Positions 43,520 through 54,689 of a DNA stretch of 64,000 bases are shown here, in pieces. The position numbers were made by a program, and so were the translations under genes. The stretch spans positions 11,502,600-11,566,599 of the forward strand of contig CM075760.1 in the NCBI GenBank assembly GCA_037974335.1, written 5' to 3'. The DNA is from Prionace glauca (lineage: Eukaryota > Chordata > Chondrichthyes > Carcharhiniformes > Carcharhinidae). The notes below the pieces were generated by a model. It was not told the DNA's origin. It saw nothing but the letters and a program-made list of their open reading frames with translations, and ran no database searches. Numbering within the stretch: position 1 is the first letter of the stretch; every line of letters starts with the position of its first letter.

Positions 43520-43735
43520 CCTGGACTGACAGTGATGGTTTCTGTAAATTTACAGGGTACTGGAAGTGGAGAATTGACAGACGGGAAACACAAATCAAAC
43601 ATCACATTGTGATCTGACTGGGTCATTCAACACAACAGGACCTGAATATCAGCAGAATCTGAATGTGGAATGTTAAAGGTTTGTTGATTATGTCAGAGAG
43701 CAAATTTCAGGTCTTTCTGTGACTGGAAAAGCCCA
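43520..43735 (+). pseudogene. Orphan ZNF exon-2 start, plus strand
   Basis: 'tggACTGACagtgatgg ... aaatttacag|GGTACTGG' (exon start 43556), followed by 'gacgggaaacacaaatcaaacatcacattg', which matches the 5' UTR of the ZNF A coding exon. It stops before any finger and runs into a LINE fragment (43740-43860). Confidence 0.65.
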
Positions 43736-43865
43736 GAGATTCACAAATCCTGGTTAAGAAGCACCTCCACTCAGGATGGTAGAGGTTTGGAACTCTGTCC
43801 TACAGAAGGCAGTTGATGCTAAATTAGTTGCTACCTTTAAATCTTGAGATAGATAAATTTTTGTC

Positions 43866-44222
43866 AAACCCTCTTCAACCCCTCTCCAACTCCCCCTCAG
43901 CCCCGTACCCCCCTCACTGCCCAGACCCCCTTCACTGCCCAAACCCTCTCCAATTCCCCTCCAAAATCCCTCTCAGCTCCATACACCCCATCACTGCCCA
44001 AACCCTCTTCAATCCCCCTCCAAATCCCTCTCAGCCCCGGACCCCCATCACTGCCCAAACCCTCCTCACTGTCCAAACCCTCGTCAATTCCCCTCCAAAG
44101 TCCCTCTCAGCCCCATACCCCCCACTGCCCAAACCCTCTTCAATCCCCCTCCAAATCTCTCTCAGTCGCATACCCCCCACTGCCCAAACCCTCTTCAATC
44201 CCCCTCCAAATCTCTCTCAACC
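43866..44222. repeat. C-rich minisatellite, about 58 bp, six units
   Basis: Repeats of 'cactgcccaaaccctcttcaa' + 'tccccctccaaatccctctcagccccata', variable. The last two units are nearly identical. The plus-strand open frame (Pro/Ser-rich) is a repeat artefact. Confidence 0.85.
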
Positions 44223-44511
44223 GTTCAAAATAAAACCTCACAATCAAAAGAGAAATGAGAGAGGGAGAGCACGAAAATCCACACTCCCATCCTGAAGTGG
44301 CTGCTGCACAGTTTATTGAACCACTGAATCCAGCCACTTAAACCCTGTTGGGGAATGCAAAAGGGCTCCTGAGAATTAGTCCTTGAAGTGAGGCTTGGTC
44401 ACAGAGGCTGCATTATACCTCAGCTAGAAAGAACAAATCTCCCTCTCCCCAGTTAACAAGAACAATCCTCTCCATCCACACCCACAAATCCCAGCGCCCT
44501 GTCTAAAAACA

Positions 44512-44855
44512 CAGTAAAAAGTCTGACAACACCAGGTTTTAGTCCAACCGATTTATTTGATAATATTCTCACAAGCTTTCGAGGGGGCTGCCTCTTCGTC
44601 AGGTGAATGGAGAGTTCTGACCTCAGACAGACAAAGCATATAAAGCACAGACAGTTGCTGATTAGAATGCGAATCCTTACACCTAACCTGCTGTTCAAGT
44701 CTTAAAGTGGCTGATAATGTGAGTGGAAGGAGCACTGATCACAGTTTAAAGAGATGTGCATTGTCTCCAGACAGTACAGTAAGTGAGGTTTTGCAAACCC
44801 AGGCAAGTCACGGGGGTTACAGATAGTGCGACATGAACCCAAGATCCCTGTTGAC
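44512..44855 (-). mobile_element. Penelope-like element 3' end
   Basis: The reverse complement starts in the last coding residues (...DLGFMSHYL, near 44.83 kb), then 3' UTR ('tttgcaaaacctcac', 'gacgaagaggcagcc') to 'ggttggactaaaacctggtg'. It is the same layout as 28.94-29.33 kb and confirms the coding-to-tail link. Fossil. Confidence 0.8.
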
Positions 44856-45234
44856 TTTTAGAAATTTCCTCCAGTTAAAAATTGAGAAGATCAAAGCAGT
44901 TGTCTTCAGTCACCATTCCAAATCCCATTCCTTAACAGCTGAGCACATCCATCTTCCTCGGAACTGTCTGAGGCTGACCCACACCCTTCACAATCTCGAT
45001 GTCAGATTTGACCCCAAGATGAGTTTCTGACCACATTTCCACACCATCACTAATATCAGATATTTCAATCTCCATTATGTGGCCTGTGCACCCCACCTGC
45101 TGCTGAAACCCTCATCCATGCCTGTGTTACCTTTAAACGGAATGATTCAATCCATTCCTGACCAGCCTCCCACACTCACCCCACCCCCACAGTAAACATG
45201 TTTAGTTTTTATTTGTGTAACTTGGGTGTCTCTG

Positions 45235-45537
45235 GCTGGCCAGCAATAATTCTCCATTCCTAATTGGCGGGCAGTTGAGGGTCAACCACATTGCTTTGGG
45301 CCTGGAGTCACGTGTAGGCCAGACCAGGTAAGGACGGCACATTTCCTTCCCTAAAGGACATTAGTGAACAAGATGGGTTTTTCCAATAATCAACAATTGT
45401 TTCATGGCCATCAGTAGATCCTTAATTCCAGGTTTTTTTTTATTGAATTCAAATTCCACCACCTGTCGTGGTGGGATTCAAATCCCAGAACATTAACAAT
45501 AGTCTAGCAGCAGCACCACCAGGCCATCACCAATGCA
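45235..45537 (-). mobile_element. tRNA-derived SINE, minus strand
   Basis: 'ggctggccagcaataattctcc', 'gggcctggagtcacgtgtagg', 'attgaattcaaattccacc', B-box region 'gtgggattcaaatccc'. Same family as 9.1, 37.0 and 61.1 kb. Confidence 0.8.
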
Positions 45538-45687
45538 AGTTATTAATATAATATAGTAATATAAATATAAGTTATTACTGATCCCAGCAGTAAGTTTGTG
45601 CACAGTAAGATTCCACAAACAGCAGTCAGTCCAACTGATTAATCCACAGTGACGTTAGTTAAAACACGAACGTTGGTCCCATTGCAC

Positions 45688-45978
45688 GGTTGCTTTGTGG
45701 TTAGCACTTCTACCTCGCAGTACCGGCTTCAATTCCAGGCTCGGGTCACTATCTGCATGGAGTTTGCACATTCTCCTTGTGTCTGCAGGGTTTCCTCCAA
45801 GTGCTGTGGTTCCCTCCCACAGCACAAAGATGTGTGGCCATGCTGAATTGCCTGTTAGTGTCAGAGGATTAGAAAGGAGGGGTTATGGGGATAGGGCCTG
45901 GGTGCGATTGTGGTCAATGCAGACTCGGTGCCGAATGGCCTCCTCCTGCAATGTAGGGATTCTGTGATTCTATGCAGC
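45688..45978 (+). mobile_element. tRNA-headed SINE (HE1-like)
   Basis: Head 'ctttgtggttagcacttctacc', B box degraded (gcttcaattccagg), body 'ggagtttgcacattctcc', tail 'ctgcaatgtagggattctg'. Confidence 0.8.
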
Positions 45979-46344
45979 AGAGGAATTCTCCTGTGGACAG
46001 TATGTGAAGTTGCTAAGTTCTCCTGAACTGAGAGTGGAGCTGATTGAACTACCAAGCCTGCAATGTACCTTAAAGGACCTGATCTTTCCTCTTAATTCTT
46101 CCTGATCAGTCAAATAATTAACTCTGAAATCAATCCTAATTTAATCTTTGAAGCAAAATCTACCACCTTAAATCAGCTGTGAAAGAGAAAGAAATTTCTT
46201 GTTCAGAACCTTTCACACCCTTAGAACTTCCCAAAATGATTTACTCAATGATAGATTTTGGAAGGAAGAATGTGGAGAGGCAGAATAAACAAAATGGGAC
46301 AGTTTTAAACAGGGTGCAGGAACACAGTGACTGGGAGTGGATGT

Positions 46345-47005
46345 ACACAAATCCTTACTGTACTGTCTGGAGACAATACACATCTCTTTAAACTGTGATC
46401 AGTGCTCCTTCCACTCACATTATCAGCCACTTTAAGACTTGAACAGCAGGTTAGGTGTAAGGATTCGCATTCTAATCAGCAACTGTCTGTGCTTTATATG
46501 CTCTGTCTGTCTGAGGTCAGAACTCTCCATTCACCTGACGAAGAGGCAGCCCCCTCGAAAGCTTGTGAGAGGGGCTAGGGGCGGCACGGTAGCACAGTGG
46601 TTAGCACTGCTGCTTCACAGCTCCAGGGTCCTGGGTTCGATTCCCGGCTCGGGTCACTGCCTGTGTGGAGTTTGCACATTCTCCTCGTGTCTGCGTGGGT
46701 TTTCTCCGGGTGCTCCGGTTTCCTCCCACAGTCCAAAGATGTGCGGGTTAGGTTCATTGGCTGTGCTAAAATTGCCCCTTAGTGTCCTGGGATGTGTAGG
46801 TTAGAGGGATTAGCAGGTAAATGTGTAGGGATATGGGGATAGGGTCTGGGTGGGATTGTGTTCGGTGCAGACTCGATGGGCCGAAGGGCCTGTTTCTGCA
46901 CTGTAGGGTTCTATGAAAGAATATTATCAAATAAATCGGTTGGACTAAAACCTGGTGTTGTCAGACTTTTTACTGTGTTTACGCCAGTCCAACGCCGGCA
47001 TACCC
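46345..47005 (+). mobile_element. Penelope-like 3' end interrupted by a SINE
   Basis: The element runs 46345-46575 ('gtactgtctggagacaatac ... gaagaggcagccccctcg') and resumes at 46919 ('aatattatcaaataaatcgg') through 'ggttggactaaaacctggtg' to 'cagtccaacgccggca'. It is interrupted by the SINE at 46576-46918. It closely matches the copy at 44.5 kb in reverse. Confidence 0.85.
46576..46918 (+). mobile_element. Full-length tRNA-headed SINE (HE1-like)
   Basis: The best-preserved copy here. Pol III A box within 'ggtagcacagtggttagcactg', B box GGTTCGATTCCC, body to 'cacagtccaaagatgtgcgg', 3' end 'cctgtttctgcactgtaggg'. It lies within a Penelope-like fragment, so it is younger than that. Confidence 0.9.
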
Positions 47006-47009
47006 ATAT

Positions 47010-48510
47010 CATGACTACTAAAAACACAAGCAGGACTCTGCGATTGAGACTAAGCCTTTCCCCCAGGCTCAGGAATTTGAATTTCAGCTCCCTCTCCCTC
47101 CTGAGTGCTTTACAGTGAGAGGGAGAGAGAGAGAGAGACTGAGATTGTTACAATCCGGATCCCACAAGGAATCTCACACTGCAGGAGGACACCCCCACCC
47201 TCAGAGCCTCTGTCTCTGTCCCCAACCCCCGTTCACTGAGCCCCCGACACTCCCCACCCCTTCTCCATTCACCCTGTTTCTCTCTGCTACCCCACCCTCC
47301 TTCTTCCCCTCCATCTTTTTTACATTTAAATTGTGGGGCAGAGTCACAGTCCGAGAAATGTCGGGGGGGAGGGAGAAACACCGAGCATGAGTGCATAGCA
47401 AGATCCCACATATACACAGCCTGAACAGGGCCAGATACAAAGTAATATTGTCAGGATTGGGGTCAAGTGAATGGGAAATAAGGGAATCAGACATCTTCCT
47501 CTCTCTCCCTCTCCACACGAGACCCCACCCCCAGATTCTGTATCTCTTCTCACTCCCTCACCGCAACCCACACAAGCCTCACCTTTTGCTGTCTTTTCCT
47601 ATTTTCCCCTCACTCTGCCCCGCCTTTTTCCCATGTCTCTTTCTCTCTCCATCTCTCTCCCCGCCTGTCTGTGTCTCTCTCCCCCTCTCTCCCCCACCCC
47701 CATCGAATATTGTAATGAAGTTGCATATATTAGGTAAAAAATGTGGTGTTTGCCCAATATAAATATTGAAAAGAAATGCTGAGAAAACTAAAATAAATCA
47801 TCCAGCACTGAGTCTTTCAAAAGCCTGTGTCTTTGGGATTTTAAACTGCAGAAAGCAGGCTGCAGAAGACAACTTTACAACATTTGTGTCCAAAGCAGCA
47901 GCCAGAATCCCAGCAGTAAAACAGGCTTTCAATTGGACCAATGGTTTTAAAACTAACTCTCAAACACACACAACCCATAGATAGTTTCATTTTACAGACA
48001 TTTAATTTACGCTTTGCCACCCACCAAAGGGTTAACCTGTTTGTGACTAATTACAAAGCTGGGCTATTTTAACCCCAGGGTTTCCGGCTCCAGGCCCCCC
48101 TCAGCCCACAATCTAACCAGAACTGGTTCATCCGAGAGTCGGGGGAAAGGATAGAGTCTGGAAACACCCACCCCCCCAACCCCATCCCACCCCACCTCCC
48201 CCTCCTCCAGTCCCTGGAAAGAGCTGAACTCCCCTCTTTAACCTGGTAATAAGCTGTGTCCATCCCCTTAGGGAGAGACTTTCTAAAATCACCCTCCCAA
48301 CATTGATTTATTTTTATCAATCAGTTACACCATTGTGGGCTTCGTGAGACTTTTCTCCAGAGACTGGGAGCTGGGCACTGACTCCACACGAGAGACCACT
48401 CCCACCCTCTCCCCTCACCCTCTCCCAGATCCTGTGTCTCTTCCCACCCCCTCACTGTCACACCCCACAAACTTCACTTCTTGTTGTCTTTTGCTCATTC
48501 TCAGTGGGGA
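47010..48510. other. CT-rich sequence with a dispersed duplication
   Basis: No gene supported. Two pyrimidine-rich blocks are related to each other: 47.51-47.60 kb ('acacgagaccccacccccagattctg') and 48.38-48.50 kb ('acacgagagaccactcccaccc ... cccagatcctg'), both ending 'ttgctgtctttt/ttgttgtctttt'. The long open frames on both strands at 47.1-47.8 kb follow base composition. Confidence 0.45.
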
Positions 48511-48931
48511 AGAGAGGAAAAAATGTCCTTAGAAACTAGAATTGTCTGTTCTGGATTTCTATCCTGTACTGACACTGATGACTTATGTCAACTTGTTTTA
48601 CAGGATATTGAAAGAGGAACCAGAGGCTGAAATCTCAAACGTCAAGTCTAGATCTGGCAGAGTCATATTCCTTGGGACCTGAATATCATCAGCCATTGAA
48701 TCCAGAAGGAGATTTGAAAAGATTTCAAACATCAGTGTGACTGGAAAAGCATCAACACACTGCCAAATTCAAGTGAGAGTTTTCCAGAGCACTGACTGAA
48801 GAGTTTTAACCAGTTAGACAGCCTAAATAAATATCACACCATTCACAGCGGGGAGAGACTATACGTGTTGTGTGTGTGGACAAGGCTTCAACTGATTGTC
48901 CACCCAAGACAGAGGCAAGGACGCCTGCACC

Positions 48932-49762
48932 ATGGAGAAACCATGGAAATGTGTGGACTGTGGAAAGAGATACTGTGCCCCATCTCTGCTGGAAGCTCAT
49001 CGGCGCAACCACACTGGGGAGAGGCCATTCACCTGCTCTCAGTGTGGGAAGGGATTCATGCAGTTCCCCCAACTGCAGAGACACCAACGAGTTCACACAG
49101 GGGAGAGGCCATTCACCTGCTCTCAGTGCAGGAAGAGATTCATTGACTCATCCGACCTGCAGACACATCAGCGAGTTCACACTGGGGAGAGGCCGTTCAC
49201 CTGCTCTGTGTGTGGAAAGGGATTCACTCGGTTATCCCACTTGCAGACACACCAGCGAGTTCACACTGGGGAGAAGCCGTTCATGTGTTGTCAGTGTGGG
49301 AAGGGATTCACTGATTCATCCAGCCTGCAAATAGACCAGCGAGTTCACACTGGGGAGAGACCATTCACCTGCTCTCAATGCGGGAAGGGATTCACTGTGT
49401 TATCCACTTTGCAGACACACCAGCGAATTCACACTAGGGTAAGGCCGTTCACCTGCTCTCAGTGTGGGAAGGGATTCAACCAGTTATCCAACCTGCGGAG
49501 AAATCAGCGAATTCACACTGGGGAGAGACCATTCACCTGCTATCAGTGTGGGAAAGGATTCATTCGAATATCTGACCTGTGGATACACCAGCGAGTTCAC
49601 ACTGGGGAGAGACCATTCACCTGCTCTCAGCGTGGGAAAGGATTCACTCGAATATCCGACCTGTGGATACACCAGCGAATTCACACTGGGGAGAGGCCGT
49701 TCACCTGCTCTCCGTGTGGGGAGGGATTCACTCAGTCATCCAGCCTGCAGACTCTTCAGTGA
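48932..49762 (+). CDS. ZNF E: decaying C2H2 zinc-finger gene, 276 aa
   Basis: Starts [23 protein letters not shown] (ATG 48932). Ten fingers are read before a premature TGA at 49760-49762, where relatives have CGA (Arg) in 'HQRVH': a CpG-type C-to-T change. Several fingers have lost a zinc ligand: finger 5 His-to-Asp (LQIDQ), finger 7 His-to-Asn (LRRNQ), finger 9 Cys-to-Arg (CSQRGK), finger 10 His-to-Leu. One more finger, [23 protein letters not shown], follows in frame to a natural-looking stop at 49856-49858. Coding exon starts 48604 after TTGTTTTACAG, branch point TACTGAC at 48567-48573. Homology to F begins only at about 48.51 kb, so the first exon and promoter are missing. Probably a pseudogene or nearly so. 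Confidence 0.75.
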   Translation: MEKPWKCVDCGKRYCAPSLLEAHRRNHTGERPFTCSQCGKGFMQFPQLQRHQRVHTGERPFTCSQCRKRFIDSSDLQTHQRVHTGERPFTCSVCGKGFTRLSHLQTHQRVHTGEKPFMCCQCGKGFTDSSSLQIDQRVHTGERPFTCSQCGKGFTVLSTLQTHQRIHTRVRPFTCSQCGKGFNQLSNLRRNQRIHTGERPFTCYQCGKGFIRISDLWIHQRVHTGERPFTCSQRGKGFTRISDLWIHQRIHTGERPFTCSPCGEGFTQSSSLQTLQ

Positions 49763-49858
<96 letters not shown>

Positions 49859-50339
49859 TATTCAGGGTTGGATTCTGCTGTTACTGTTTCAGCTCTCAAT
49901 TACATCCAGGACTGCATTTTATTCATTTTCACGGTTGGTCAATGGGGAGATCAGAGTATTTCTGCTGGGCTGGCCGGTCTCACAACCATGATATGGTACA
50001 TTGGGGAGACCATGCAGACGCTACGTCAACGGATGAATGAACACCGCTTGACAATCACCAGGCAAAACTGTTCTCTTCCTGTTGGGGAACACTTCAGCAG
50101 TCATGGACATTTGGCTTCTGGTCTTCGGGTTAGTGTTCTCCAAGTCATCCTTCATGATGCACAATAGCGCAGAGTCGCTGAGCAGAGACTGATAGCCAAG
50201 TTCCGCACACATGAGGATGGCCTCAACTGGGATCTTGGGTTCATGTTACACTATCTGTAACCCCCATGACTTTCCTGGACTTGCAAAATCTCACAAACAG
50301 TCTGTCTGGAGACAATACACATCTTTTTAACTTGTGCTC

Positions 50340-53300
50340 ATAAGAACATAAGAAATAGGAGCAGGAGTAGGCCATCTGGCCCTTCGAGCCTGCCCCGCCA
50401 TTCAATAAGATCATGGCTGATCTGTCGTGACTCAGCTCCACCTTCCCGCCCTCTCCCCATAACCCTTAATCCCTTCTCTTATCAAAAACCCATCAACCCG
50501 TTTCTTAAAAATATTTAGCGAGGCAGCCTCCACCACTTCAACGGGCAGAGAATTCCAGAGATTCACCACCGTTTGAGTGAAGAAGTTCCTCCTCAACTCT
50601 GTTCTAAACCGCCCCCCTTTATCTTGAGGCTGTGCCCCCTAGTCCTACTGTCTTTTTTGAGCGGGAACAGTCTCTCCACCTCTATCCTATCCATCCCATT
50701 CATCATCTTATACGTCTCAATGAGATCTCCCCTCATTCTTCTAAACTCTAACGAGTACAAGCCTAGTTTATTCAGCCTCTCCTCATAGCTCAATCCCCTC
50801 AACTCCGGTATCAGCCGAGTAAACCTCCTCTGCACTCCCTCCAGGGCCAAAACATCCTTGCGCAGGTGCGGCGCCCAAAACTGCACACAGTACTCCAGCT
50901 GCGGCCTCACCAATGCCCTATACAACTGCAGCAAGACCTCCCTACTTTTATATTCAATCCCCTTCGCTATGAAGGCCAGCATCCCATTCGCCTTCCTGAC
51001 CACCTGCTGCACCTGCAAGCTGGGTTTTTGCGACTCATGCACAAGGACCCCGAGGTCCCTCTGCACCGTCGCCTGCTGCAGTTTTTCGCCCCGTAAGTAA
51101 TAGTCCTTCCTACCATTCCTCCTACCAAAGTGGACCACCTCACACTTGCCAACATTAAATTCCATTTGCCATTTCCTGGCCCATTCGCCCAGCCTATCTA
51201 GATCCTTCTGCAGACTCTCCACACCCTCCGCACAATTTGCCTTTCCCCCAATCTTGGTGTCATCAGCAAATTTCGACACCCTGCACTCGGTTCCCTCCTC
51301 CAGATCATCTATATAAATGGTAAATAGCTGAGGCCCCAGCACCGACCCCTGGGGCACCCCACTAGTCACCAACCGCCAATCCGAATAGCATCCATTGACC
51401 CCCCACTCTCTGCCTCCTATTTGACAACCAATCCTCTATCCACGCTAACACCCTACCCCCAACTCCATGTCCCCTGACCTTCTGCAATAACCTCTTGTGA
51501 GGTACCTTGTCAAACGCCTTCTGAAAATCCAGAAAGACCACATCCACCGGCTCTCCTCCATCCACTGCCCTAGACACATCCTCATAGAACTCCAGTAAAT
51601 TTGTCAGACACGACTTCCCTTTAATGAAACCGTGTTGCGTCCGCCCTATCAAGCAATTCCCCTCAAGATGCCTCGCTATTTCCTCCTTAATGATGGTTTC
51701 TAACATTTTACCTACCACAGACGTTAAACTAACCGGCCTATAATTCCCCGCCTTTTGCCTGCAGAAGGTCAGGGGACATGGAGTTGGGGGTAGGGTGTTA
51801 GCGTGGATAGAGGATTGGTTGTCAAATAGGAGGCAGAGAGTGGGGGTCAATGGATGCTATTCGGATTGGCGGTTGGTGACTAGTGGGGTGCCCCAGGGGT
51901 CGGTGCTGGGGCCTCAGCTATTTACCATTTATATAGATGATCTGGAGGAGGGAACCGAGTGCAGGGTGTCGAAATTTGCTGATGACACCAAGATTGGGGG
52001 AAAGGCAAATTGTGCGGAGGGTGTGGAGAGTCTGCAGAAGGATCTAGATAGGCTGGGCGAATGGGCCAGGAAATGGCAAATGGAATTTAATGTTGGCAAG
52101 TGTGAGGTGGTCCACTTTGGTAGGAGGAATGGTAGGAAGGACTATTACTTACGGGGCGAAAAACTGCAGCAGGCGACGGTGCAGAGGGACCTCGGGGTCC
52201 TTGTGCATGAGTCGCAAAAACCCAGCTTGCAGGTGCAGCAGGTGGTCAGGAAGGCGAATGGGATGCTGGCCTTCATAGCGAAGGGGATTGAATATAAAAG
52301 TAGGGAGGTCTTGCTGCAGCTGTATAGGGCATTGGTGAGGCCGCAGCTGGAGTACTGTGTGCAGTTTTGGGCGCCGCACCTGCGCAAGGATGTTTTGGCC
52401 CTGGAGGGAGTGCAGAGGAGGTTTACTCGGCTGATACCGGAGTTGAGGGGATTGAGCTATGAGGAGAGGCTGAATAAACTAGGCTTGTACTCGTTAGAGT
52501 TTAGAAGAATGAGGGGAGATCTCATTGAGACGTATAAGATGATGAATGGGATGGATAGGATAGAGGTGGAGAGACTGTTCCCGCTCAAAAAAGACAGTAG
52601 GACTAGGGGGCACAGCCTCAAGATAAAGGGGGGCGGTTTAGAACAGAGTTGAGGAGGAACTTCTTCACTCAAAGGGTGGTGAATCTCTGGAATTCTCTGC
52701 CCGTTGAAGTGGTGGAGGCTGCCTCGCTAAATATTTTTAAGAAACGGGTTGATGGGTTTTTGATAAGAGAAGGGATTAAGGGTTATGGGGAGAAGGCGGG
52801 AAGGTGGAGCTGAGTCACGACAGATCAGCCATGATCTTATTGAATGGCGGGGCAGGCTCGAAGGGCCAGATGGCCTACTCCTGCTCCTATTTCTTATGTT
52901 CTTATGTTCTTATGTTCTTAAACAACGGCGTAACATTAGCCGTTTTCCAATCTTCCGGCACTTCCCCGGAATCCAGCGACGTCTGGAAAATAACCACCAA
53001 GGCATCCACTATCACCTCCGCCATTTCTTTCAGAACCCTCGGATGCATTCCATCCGGTCCTGGGGACTTGTCCACAATCAGCCCCTCCAGTCTGTCGAGC
53101 ACCACCTCTCTAGTAACAGTAATGTCATTAAGACCCTCCATTCCTACCACCTTTCCATCGCTAACACCCGGCAAATTATTCACGTCCTCCTCCGTGAAGA
53201 CAGAAACAAAGAAGTTATTCAAGACCTTAGCCATATCCCTATCCCCTACCACTAGCTCCCCTTTCTCATCCTCTAAAGGACCAACGTTTATCCTAGCCAG

Positions 53301-53799
53301 CCTCTTCCTTTTTATATATTTATAAAAACTCTTGCTATCCTTTTTTATATTAAGTGCTAGCCCAGCCTCATAGCTTCTCCTACCCTCCTTTATCAATTTC
53401 TTTGTCAATCTTTGTTGACATTTAAACCTTTCCCAATCCTCTTCTCGCCCACTGCTCTTAGCTACTCTAAACTCCTCCGCTTTTAATTTAACACTTTCCT
53501 TCACCTCCTTCGTTATCCACGGCTTATTACCTCTCCTCCTACTGTCCTTTTTAACCATCGGAATAAATTTCTGCTGAGCACCAAGAAAGATCTCCTTAAA
53601 GATCCTCCACTGCTCCTCAGCAGACCTACCTTCCAACGCGTTCCCCCAGTCCACATTCGCCAATTCTTCTCTCATCCTACCATACTCCCCTCTATTCAAA
53701 CAAAGGACGCGTGTCTGGGAACCCACTTTCTCCTCCTCCATCTGCACCAGAAACTCCACCATACAATGATCACTCTCTCCAAGAGGATCCTTCACCGCA
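50340..53799 (-). mobile_element. CR1 LINE, minus strand, interrupted by another CR1
   Basis: Read on minus: 53799-52921 encodes the end of the endonuclease and the RT start ('KDPLGESDHCMVEF' ... 'GEVPEDWKTANVTPLFK'); then a reversed CR1 (51765-52920) intervenes; then 51764-50340 continues 'QKAGNYRPVSLTSVVGKMLE' through RT (FADD) to the 3' UTR and tail (plus strand 'aagaacataagaaatagg'). Exon order across the gap is exactly that of one element. Near-identical to the 29.9-kb and 32.4-kb segments; a one-base difference breaks the frame near 51.4 kb and another near 50.61 kb. Confidence 0.9.
51765..52920 (+). mobile_element. CR1 LINE inserted inside another CR1
   Basis: 5'-truncated copy beginning 'tgcagaaggtcaggggacatgg' (RT after motif A). 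It runs through '[14 protein letters not shown]' and 'KFADDTKIGG' and ends with (ttcttatg)3ttctta at 52891-52920. It is in reverse orientation to the CR1 it sits in. The host sequence at its 3' junction is itself TTCTTAAAC, matching the element's tail. The RT frame is open until a one-base difference in the 'AAGGGGGGCGG' tract. Confidence 0.92.
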
Positions 53800-54280
53800 T
53801 GCTCTCTCCACTTACATTGTACCTTTAAGCTGTAAAGTCTGGTGTTTCAATCACTATTCTGTGATTGAGTTTGTGTCTTTGTATGCTCTATTTGTGAAAA
53901 GATCTCCCAATCACCTGACGAAGGAGCAGCAAGTGAAAGCTAATGGTGTTTGCTACTAAATAAACCTGTTGGACTTTAACCTGGTGTGGTAAGACTTCTT
54001 ACTATTGGAATATTTGATGCCTTAGCTAAAAAAGATATGTATTCCATATCCGTTCTTAACCATTTTATGAGTCTGGTCCTGCTGTCTTCAGAGTCTGATG
54101 GACATGCACCCCAAGATCCCTCTGGCCCTCTGTACTTCCTGGTGTCCTATTGTTCATTGTGTATTCCCTGCCTTGTAGTTTTTTCAAAATGCATCACCTC
54201 AGACATTTTGGGGTTAAATGACATTTGCCACTGTTCTGTCCATCTAACTAGCCAGTCATATCGTCCTGTAATCCAAGGCT

Positions 54281-54626
54281 TTCATAGAACATAGAACCCT
54301 ACAGTGCAGAAACAGGCCCTTCGGCCCATCGAGCCTGCACCGAACACAATCCCACTCAGACCCTATCCCCATATCCCTACACATTTTACCTGCTAATCCC
54401 TCTAACCTATACATCCCAGGATACTAAGGGGCAATTTTAGCATAGCCAATGAACCTAACCCGCACATCTTTGGACTGTGGGAGGAAACCGGAGCACCCGG
54501 AGAAAACCCACGCAGACACGAGGAAATGTGCAAACTCCACACAGGCAGTGACCCGAGCCGAGAATCGAACCCAGGACCCTGGAGCTGTGAAGCAGCCGTG
54601 CTAACCACTGTGCTACCGTGCCGCCC
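54281..54626 (-). mobile_element. tRNA-headed SINE (HE1-like), minus strand
   Basis: Full-length in reverse: tail 'ctacagtgcagaaacaggccc', body 'tttggactgtgggaggaaacc', B box 'gagaatcgaaccc', head 'gctaaccactgtgctaccgtgccgcc'. Little diverged. Confidence 0.88.
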
Positions 54627-54689
54627 ACTATTCGTCTTCACTATTGACCACAACACCAATTTTTCTATCATCAGCAAACTTACTGATCG

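Larger units (their letters stand above)
49985..54003 (+). mobile_element. Penelope-like element with GIY-YIG end, split by a CR1
   Basis: 49985-50260 encodes the C-terminal endonuclease: 'WYIGETMQTLRQRMNEHR', 'PVGEHFSSHGH', 'AEQRLIAKFRTHEDGLNW' and 'DLGFMLHYL', the order expected of Penelope-like GIY-YIG domains. The 3' UTR begins at 50261, is interrupted by a CR1 insertion (50340-53799), and resumes at 53800 to 'ggactttaacctggtgtgg' near 54.0 kb. The 5 bp TGCTC occurs at both junctions (50335-50339, 53800-53804), a plausible target duplication. A 5'-truncated, broken fossil lying in the 3' flank of ZNF E. Confidence 0.82.

Noticed and set aside
47115-47762. Overlapping frames of 90-120 codons at 47.1-47.8 kb
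   Set aside because: Pyrimidine-rich low-complexity sequence; no homology recognised and no conserved motif on either strand.
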